From assembly GCA_030765065.1 (NCBI GenBank), contig CM060975.1:261215816-261279815 (forward strand): a DNA stretch of 64,000 nt, given 5' to 3'. The stretch comes from Deroplatys truncata. Lineage: Eukaryota > Arthropoda > Insecta > Mantodea > Mantidae. The position numbers were made by a program, and so were the translations under genes. The notes below the pieces were generated by a model. The model saw only the letters and a list, made by a program, of their open reading frames with translations. It did not search any database and was not told the origin of the DNA. Below are positions 56,051 through 64,000 of this stretch, piece after piece (within the stretch, counting starts at the first letter, position 1; every line of letters starts with the position of its first letter).

Positions 56051-57734
56051 GGTTACTATGACTTCTCCTTGCTTTTGACATGCATTTGGACATTATTTGT
56101 CCGCAAGGCGTATGTAAGTACGTATTTCTTAATTTGAAATGTATTTATACAAAATGAGTAGTATAACCTGGTTAGAAGAATCACTTATTAATGCTGGAAT
56201 ATACAAGGCATGTCTTAGAATTTATATAGTATGCAGAAAGTTATCACTGTACCAGATTGATCTTTTTTTTTCATTTGCATGCATGATGTGCAATATTTAA
56301 GGCCATATCGATGCCTCTGTCTTTGAAAATAGTTTCCAATCCGTTGGTATCATTGCTGTTTTCATGTGGTTGAACGATGAGTTTATTACTTTTAATATTA
56401 AGCTCCAGATTACACACACACTCACACTCAGGTAGAATTTCAGAAACATACATTTTAAATATTCCAACTCAAAATATGTCTTATGATCTTCGGGGATGTC
56501 TAGGTGAAAAGTAATAAAATCCTAGAAAAACTAAATGGATGTTTCTGCTTAGATCACACAATATTCAAATTCCAATGACATAGATGACAAACCGGCCAGA
56601 TTAAAGAAAAAGGCCAAATAAAAATAATTGTTGTCGAAAAATTAGAAGACACTATAATAATATTGCACCAGACAATAACATGAACTTAATGTTTGAGAGA
56701 CTTAGATGCTAACAAAAAGTGATAAATGACTAAAGCAGAAGAAATGAATTTTCTTTGACCATTAGTAGACTAAAACATTGAGGGCTAATAATAGTGAAGA
56801 AAAGCAAATAAGAACCTTGTGTTCAAATAAATGAGTATAAAAAGAGGGGGAAATAATTTGTAAGTGAATGGGAACCAAAGAGGTTACCATGATAAGTTGC
56901 CCACTATAAACTATTAGCCTTCCTATGAGCTAAGAAAAATAAGTCCCTCAAAAAAGCATGGGTTAAATGCGCTTTAACCAGTCTAAAATTTAATGTTTCT
57001 CTGGCGTTAGTCATGTTAAAATGAATTTTTACTATGGACTTGTCAGTTGTGATAAAAAGGCCAACTTTCAAAGGATATTGCACTTCTCCATCTTAGAGTA
57101 CCTTTTAAATATTTTGAAACTGTAAATACCTACTAGCGTTAGCTACAATGTAGTGATGATAATGATGACATATTCACACTGTCATTCATAATTCCGCATA
57201 TAGGAAACATAGGGGATCGTTCTAATTAAACAAAAGTTCCAGGCACTGCGGGACACGAGCTCTTGATATCTGCATTAGAATCTAATACACTAACAGACTG
57301 CAATGGTAGTTAATGTGTACGCACAGAGGTTCTCTGTACCTCCCATCAAATCACTTGAATACGTGAGAATAAGTAATAACAGTTAGAGTCGCCACCTAGC
57401 GGGCGGTTTTCCTAACTAAACAATATGAACGAGGACGTTCTCATTAAAATTAATCAAAGGAAATGGTTTCTTTACGTGGTCTGTTGCCATTTCGTAGAGT
57501 TTCCACTTCTGCAACAGTTCTTTGTGAAGGGACTTGAAAATTAGTCTGGTGTGGAAATGTTAAGACCATTTGCAAACTAATTAAACAGAGCTATTGCGAA
57601 AATAGTCGATTCTGTTTTGATGCCGCTTAATTTGCTTTGTATATTCTAGATATAAATAAAATTCTAACTGCCGTTTTTGGAATGTTATGGATTTAGATGT
57701 ACTCCTGAACGACATCATTTCTGCACTAATTTTC
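56051..57734. other. AT-rich sequence, no feature seen
   Basis: No motif or repeat match. The minus frame at 56271-56453 looks like chance. Confidence 0.5.
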
Positions 57735-57735
57735 T

Positions 57736-57783
<48 letters not shown>

Positions 57784-57784
57784 A
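57735..57784. repeat. (TTTC)n microsatellite
   Basis: About twelve perfect TTTC units. Confidence 0.96.
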
Positions 57785-58419
57785 ACCCGCTTGGTTGCTG
57801 TACAATATCAGAAATTGATAACTAAGTAGCTCTAATATAATTATATAAGTCTGTTAGAGATGCTACTGTTTTCAAATATTACACATTTCTCACCTAAAAC
57901 TTTCACAGCTCCAAAATGTACATTTAATTGCAATCATTACCTACTTTGACCTCTGTATATTTAGCTTCAGCATACTTAGAATGAGCAGTCCCACATGCTG
58001 GGAGAAAAACCTTTTATCAAAATTTTCCATTGACAAGAATATTAAATTTCCTTTCAGCTTCAACCCTTCACTGTTATATCGTTTCCATAATCGTCTTCAG
58101 CCTCAGCTCCGACAGGTTGAAGTAGTCGCACCTCACAGATGGCCCAACATGAAAAACCAGGGAGAATCCTGTATGTCGTTAAGGCATTGAAGTTATAACA
58201 TACAAAAGAATTCCAATTTTTATATTCTAATTATTGGATACCGGAGTATTCTGTATACAAAAATATAATGGTTCAGTTTTAAGAACCGACGACTCTGTCA
58301 ACTTTACGAGGGATATAGCTCAATAGGTGAACTAGGCGAAGAGAGATTAGAGCAAATAAACACAATAGCGTTCCAAAATATAGGTACTTTATAATTTAAT
58401 TTTTAGCGTTGTTTCCTTC
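57785..58419. other. No feature recognised
   Basis: An A-box-like TAGCTCAATAG at about 58317-58327 has no convincing B box. The frame at 57981-58190 is without motif. Confidence 0.45.
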
Positions 58420-58620
58420 CCTACGTAACTTGAAGGCAGAGGATGAATTTCATTCCACTCAAAGGCTCAATATCGATATCTCGCCACAAATTAATGCTTT
58501 GAGAACCGTCGAATGAAGAAAACAAAGCATTTTAAAAAATACCAAGAAGTCTGTCTGTGAACAGAAGTGAACAGCTGGTTACGAGCACAGGACCCGTCTT
58601 GGTTACAACAGTCGTTTGGA
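58420..58620 (+). repeat. Repeat C (copy xi), 5' piece
   Basis: CATTCCACTCAAAGGCTCAA, TATCGATATCTCGCC, AATGCTTTGAGAACC, AAGCATTTT and GTCTGTCTGTGAACAG follow the family start. The copy continues after the mariner at about 59990, with part of the middle lost. Confidence 0.65.
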
Positions 58621-58787
58621 AAAATTTGTGTCACATTACCAAAAATGCTTGGAAAAGAAGCAGAAGGATTGTACGATATTAAAAAAAATTATTTCAACAT
58701 AATGAATTGTGTGTAATGTATTTTATAACATAGGGAAACGTACTTATTGGACACCCCTGATATATATATATCTACTCGTTTATATAT

Positions 58788-59981
58788 AGGGTGATCCACC
58801 ATTATAACCCTATTTTCATTTCACTATTGTTCTGTTATTAGCAATGTTACATGGTTGCTTTCATTTCTATTATTACCTTGGCCCTTATCATTTCATATTT
58901 CAACGTAGGTACCAGCATTAGTAGCACACCGTTGCAGTCGGGGTCCAACGTTCCTCACAGACCGTTGCAACTTGTCGTTTGGTACCCGCGCACACTCTTC
59001 CCTAATGGCAGCTTCCAAAGTGTCCAAGTCACGCAGTTTTCTGGCATACACTTTCTCTTTCAAATACCTCCAGAGGAAAAAAGTCTAATGGGATCAAGTC
59101 TGGAGTTCTCCATGGCCACTCAACATTTCCGCAATGTCCAACAATGCGGCCTGGAAAATCATTATCAAGCCATTCTCGCAAAATCAAGGCAAAATGGGGA
59201 GGTGCACCATCTTGCATAAAGTGAAAATTGTCCACTCCGTCCCAGGATGAAACAATGGGATAAACAAAAGTTTGTAGCATGTGCACATACCTTGCCGTAG
59301 TCATTGTTTCGCGAAGAATGTAAGAATCGGTAAGAGTCATCACGAATACCACACCACACGACCAGCGAAGGACGTGACTGCAATTTTTCTTCCATCCACT
59401 GTAATGTGGACTCAGCAAACTCTATCCTAACATCGCAGTCTTCCGGTGAAAATGTTTGGACAAAATGTTGTTTCCGTGGTCTCCATTTGATCTCCTCCGT
59501 TGGACCGAACCATACGATAAACCAGATTCCCTATAATACTGTATCAGGGACTTCTTTGGACTTTGCTCAAACGCTGCAGCAGCGTTGGCTTTAGCCTCTT
59601 CAGTGACAACTCTCTTTGGGGGCCCAGCACCCTTTTGGTGAGTAACCGAACCCGCACGCAACAAATTTGCAAGCAGTCTATTGTTTTCACGTCCTGAGTC
59701 GCGTTTTTCCCCACTTCCGACTCCACCATCTTTGCACCATTACAGGCGACTGCCATACTTCTATCCTAGCTGAATCCGAACATGGTCAGCAATGTTCAGT
59801 CTATGCGTAATCTTCACTTAATTGGTTAGAACTGCAACAAACAGCAAGTACGTGACAATTACATAATGGTACATAATGGAGTAGAATAGAGCATAATATA
59901 ACGGTAGAGTTATTGATAATACATCGTTTGTGATAGAATAGCAGTAAAGTAAAAATAGGGACATAATAGTGAATCACCCTG
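58788..59981 (-). mobile_element. Mariner-like transposon, DD41D type, near full length
   Basis: About 1.19 kb. The left end reads AGGGTGATCCACCATTATAA and the right end (inverted) reads ACAGGGTGATTCACTATTAT. Both are followed by CCCTATTTT and lie next to TATATATA, consistent with TA duplication. It sits inside repeat C and carries a transposase pseudogene on the minus strand. Confidence 0.85.
59032..59756 (-). pseudogene. Mariner transposase with DD41D spacing, decayed
   Basis: The N-terminal part reads MAVACNGAKMVESE..., then GSVTHQKGAGPPKRVVTEE, AFEQSPKKSL and ESGLSYGSVQR (bipartite helix-turn-helix of the DUF4817-like type). The catalytic part reads FMQDGAPPHFALILREWLDN, DFPGRIVG and EWPWRTPDLIPLDFF. 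From the Asp of QDG to the Asp of LDFF there are 41 intervening residues, the DD41D spacing described for rosa-type mariners. The region of the first Asp is scrambled by frameshifts (about 59395-59430). Two large open frames overlap out of register, so it is inactive. Confidence 0.82.
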
Positions 59982-59989
59982 TATATATA

Positions 59990-60400
59990 CCATGTATATC
60001 TTGTGTTTCCTGGAAATAATCCTTGAAGAACTTTTCATGGGGAAAAACTTTGTATAATTTTATGTGGCTAGCAAACCATAAGAGATAGACAAAGACTTGT
60101 TACATTCAAATGTGTATATATCTTTTTAAATGCACGATTTATTTCAGATAACGTTTATGTGGCAACAGAAATTTTCACAATATCCACTGTTATAGATTTG
60201 TATTATTTACAACAGTTTGTGATATTTTGAAGTGCTGTCACCTTTCAGTTGCCCTTCGCAATGTCATGAAAATGGATTTTCCGGGACTGAATATAGCGAC
60301 CTGCTTTTAAACGTTAGATGCTCTCTCGGCTTCATGTGTCCCCCCCCCCTTCGTATCTACAACGAAATGTGTAATGATAGTGGCTATAAACGTTTATGTA
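59990..60400 (+). repeat. Repeat C (copy xi), 3' piece
   Basis: CATGTATATCTTGTGTTTCC, GCAAACCATAAGAGATAGAC, TTTATTTCAGATAAC and AAGTGCTGTCACCTTTCAGT, then CGTATCTACAACGAAATGTG follow the family order. Confidence 0.7.
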
Positions 60401-63400
60401 AATGTAACATCAGGTTTTTAGTGTTGGAAGTTACTACTTGTTTACTAATGTACTTCGGAAGCAAGATTGACAATTTCTGGGTATGGGGTCGAAATGCAGT
60501 GTCTATCACACTGAGTTAAGGGTTGATGAGGGCTGAACAGTGCTCCAGAACTTTGTGGGGTATACTAAAACTTGGGAAATTTGCTGAAATATTGTAAATA
60601 TTTCTTTAACAATGTAGAACATTCCAGAACATGCTGTTTATAAGCAAGCATTCCTTAACCTTAGCCATTGCTGTTGCACTGTATTCATGAAGTGTATTTA
60701 TTGTTATGTGTATTCTATATTTGTACCTATGTTTATTGGTATACTAGTTATTGATTTTATATTGTTTGTACATATAAACACGTAATGATTCAAAACCCGG
60801 TGCGTTTTCATCCATTCCCAAACTATTTTACTGAACGAGCTACATTTTAAAGGTTTACAGTTGTCGTGGAAATTTGCTGACAGGCTTTTAAAACATAAAT
60901 TTTTAGGCTTGAAAATAAATCATGACTCCGAGATAAATGCAAATAAATCTGCGGTATCATATAAAATTTCAACTCCGTATTTGGAGAGAGTTAGAGAGTT
61001 TTTCTAGCATACTGATCTATAAACAAAGGAACAAAGGGAACTAGCTGCTTTGAAGTAATGAACACACCTAAAATTTCTAAACAATAATTAGAGTTCAACG
61101 CATTGTGTACGACGTACGTAACTTTATCCTTTCTCTGTTTATTTAAAACCCGTAGGAAACTTTAGTGCTTTTGTTGGCAAAGGATGTAGAAAAACTCTTC
61201 AGCTTTAGACCAGAAAATAAAACACAGGAACTTAAGCACGGGAACTTAAGCAAATCTGTTTTAGAGATTACGTGGCGGAAACTGAGGCACTGGATAACTA
61301 GTGTGTATTTCCTTAACACGGGAGGATTTACCGATAAGAGGATTAACTTAAAACTTACGATTTTCACTAGCTTGCTGCAGGTCTTTTAGTATCCTTCTCA
61401 CCTGTTTATAATGTAGTTGTCGTGTTTTGGGCATTTGCAAAGTGGTATCGAGAGAAAAATGGACTTTATACATGGTCTAAACCCAAACTGGTTGTTTTTG
61501 TGGATACACAGACGAGCATATAACACGTTGTGTCTCTTGAACTATCCTGATGAATAGAGCATTAAACCGTCCCGATTAACTGCATGAGTGTTCCTGCGCA
61601 GAGTTGCAGATTATGCGAGTTAGGGTTGTGAGAGGATGGGAACTCTGCTGTGCGATGTAAGCAGTTCAGCATATTACTGTTATAAAACTTTATTCCACGC
61701 TTCAATGCTCCAATGCTTTATCAATTTGATTGTGTAGGTTTACAATTCACTGGGTATGCCTGTATGGATAAAAACCCTCCACAAAGATTAAAACCGTACT
61801 GATAGGATAACTAGCTTTAAAAATGAAAAGGGAACAAAATACCCAATTAAACAACATGAAATCTTCAATGTAGACAAATTTGCTTAATTGTAATCTATAT
61901 TCACGAATAATATTTCATTTCGTATAATTTGACGTATTCTGTTGTAAACACTTAAGGGCTCCTCTTAATTAAGCACACTCATTTAAGCATGAGAAATATA
62001 TCAATATTTTTATGTGAATATCACCTGAACCTTCAAAACTATAGCCATGATTTTTTTTCATTGCACTGTGCTTTTTGTGGCAGATAATTTGCTCAAAATG
62101 AATATAGTAGGTGCAAAGAGATGCAAGTAACATCCATGTAAGCTAATACACAGAAATACAAAATATGTTAGGTTGCCGAAAGTCATTTAGGTACCATTAT
62201 TTAAGGAACTATCTGTTCTAATGAGTCCAAACTTATGTGGAACCCTGAAAATAGTATTTCTGCTAAAAGAGTGGATTAGTCTTTTGAATATTCTAAATTC
62301 TTTTGTAAAAATCACAGCTAATATATAATTTAAAACATTTAGCTCCGTTGTTTCAATGCATAAAATTATTGTTTCTATACTGTTTAATAATTATGGCAAA
62401 ACCGTTCTGCTAATTTTAAAGTTCATACGATATTTTAACTTCTCACAGAATTTGTGCTTCCTAGATGCAATAGTTTTGGAGATAATAGTACATTAATATA
62501 GAACAAATTAGTTACAGAAAAATGCAAAAAGCTACAACCAATGCACATTTAGTATTTAAATACGACATGTACACATTTAATTGTGAATTTGACAACTATA
62601 AAATGTGCAACAACCAATAAATTATGTATTAGGAGATTCAGAAAAGAATGGAGATTTCAACAGTGAAAAGAATAAAAGAAAATATTTTTGAACTGGTTGA
62701 CTATAAGGTGCCCTTAAGTTGTAAAGACCTTCTTAAGGGTTATTTCTACGTACATGAAGAACCAATTACAATAGCCTAAAAAAATCAGTTTTTAGTTGTT
62801 ACGTAGCGTTTGGGGGCAATAATCTTATATTAAAGTGGATAATGACATAATGTATTCTGCGTTACTGGAGCATAAGGCATGTAACATTAGGTTACTACTA
62901 ATACTGCCCACAATAGAATGCTCCACACATTTCTTTATATTTTAAGTCTCTTAGGGAAACTGGCACTGGCAATGATCATTTAAAAGCACAAATGTTACTT
63001 ATGTCACGTGATATTAAACATTTGATTTTGACATTCTATATTTCGACTTCAATGTGAGGAAAGTGTTTACACACTAAACACTAGAAAACACACACACTAA
63101 TACTGATATTATTATTTGATTATTTATTAAATTGTTATTGGTGGTTGTGAACGTGCGTGAGCGCGCGCGCACACATTGAGGTCTGTCTTTCATAGATTTA
63201 TAGAAAAGTAATCTGAAATGTAGAGAAGCTTGATAACGGCGTCAAAATTCGCACTTAATATTTGAAGTCAGAACCGCCTTAGAGTAGAAAGCGCACTCTA
63301 TCTCCGACGCCGCTGCGAATCCCTTATTACGTTACAGATACAATCTTAACTGTGCTAGTTGTATTTAGTTATTAAGATATATCTATATGTATTTTCAGAG

Positions 63401-64000
63401 CAATTTTTAATGAGCATATCATATTTTATTTTGAATGAAACAACAAACGACTACATATTGAAGTATTTATTTAAATAAAGGTAAATTGGATTATTTTATT
63501 TAAGAATTTAAGGCAATGCAAAACTAAATGGTTTTATTTCAACATCTCGTAAATGAAACTAACAAATAATTATCTTACTCTTATTAAAACATCCAGTGAA
63601 AGGAAATAAAATGGCATACAGTGTTAATAACCTTTATATCCAAGATATGAACATTGGTACCCACCAAACGAGGGATAACATAGCTCCCTGAGGCGTGTGT
63701 GGCGACAGCTATTCAACGGCTGTTGCGATGTTGTAGCTTCAGCGTAAATGATGATTTGTATAAAAATTACAGCGAAACAAGGGTGTTAGAAAAGAAAGTG
63801 AAGGCGAGAAAAGTTGTAGATTAGTTATTGTTCCATCATATACATTCGAAATACTGTATAATGCTTCTTGTGTGCTATATAATGCAACCAAACATACGAA
63901 AATCCTCTTTCTGCTGAATTAAACGTTCACAGACTAAAATGGTATTATGTACATAATTTATTATTCTTCTCTGTACTTACAGCTCTCCAATTACAGTATT
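60401..64000. other. AT-rich sequence, no feature seen
   Basis: Overlapping frames on both strands at 61143-61389 lack motifs. A short GCGCGCGCGC lies near 63161. No match to the families in the rest of the window was found. Confidence 0.5.

Noticed and set aside
57393..57412. Insulator-type (CTCF-like) site GCCACCTAGCGGGCGG
   Set aside because: A single resemblance to the motif in 64 kb is expected by chance and there is no supporting context.
58300..58370. tRNA-like SINE head
   Set aside because: A perfect A-box pattern (TAGCTCAATAG) is present, but no acceptable B box or body follows.

Overview
This window looks like gene-poor, AT-rich animal DNA, most likely from an insect with a large genome. 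The mix of tRNA-derived SINEs, Tc1/mariner relatives, Jockey/RTE-like LINE relics, a Helitron helicase relic and LTRs with CCAAT/TATA promoters would suit a hemimetabolous insect such as a cockroach or termite. The species cannot be named from sequence alone. I found no intact host protein-coding gene, no true tRNA or rRNA gene, no CRISPR array and no bacterial-type operon. Nearly every recognisable feature is a transposable element or its debris. All transposase, reverse transcriptase and helicase frames are broken, and the longest open frame is about 170 codons.

Five kinds of element dominate. (1) An AT-rich family of about 0.85 kb, here called repeat C, has at least eleven copies: 0.7-1.6 kb, 8.6-9.4 kb (minus), a four-piece array at 18.8-21.5 kb, 25.6-26.4 kb, 37-39.2 kb, 48.2-50 kb, 54.5-54.9 kb and 58.4-60.4 kb. 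(2) Solo LTRs of about 0.93-1.05 kb come in two related subfamilies: LTR-A at 1-707, 5.3-6.3 kb and 14.85-15.9 kb, and LTR-B at 35.6-36.6 kb and 53.3-54.2 kb. Three of them have matching 4-bp target duplications. (3) Cut-and-paste elements of the Tc1/mariner/IS630 superfamily lie at 22.9-23.7, 27.8-29.2, 37.5-38.9, 41.0-41.9, 44.0-45.5, 46.8-47.6 and 58.8-60.0 kb. Several are internal-deletion derivatives. (4) LINE relics lie at 6.9-7.9, 11.0-12.0, 16.2-16.6, 39.7-40.2, 48.9-49.9 and 51-52 kb. (5) tRNA-derived SINEs lie at 3.7-4.1, 8.8-9.2, 10.3-11.0, 31.6-32.1 and 48.3-48.6 kb. A Helitron helicase relic lies at 33.2-34.7 kb.

The elements form readable layers. Repeat C is the oldest: it is interrupted by an LTR (1-707), a SINE (8778-9159), another C copy (20377-21232), an IS630-like transposon (37508-38906), a SINE plus a LINE (48.3 and 48.9 kb) and a mariner (58788-59981). 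Where both ends could be found, target-site duplications confirm the insertions.

The most interesting signals are the following. One C element sits inside another, flanked by the short T-run that also follows other C copies. Two transposons from different families have lost the middle of the transposase and retain fused N- and C-terminal ends. LTR-B carries 46-bp tandem repeats just downstream of its TATA box, with a different copy number in each LTR. There is also a possible broken THAP-domain exon at 13.2 kb. Nothing here amounts to a clearly new functional system; it is best read as a well-preserved transposon fossil bed.
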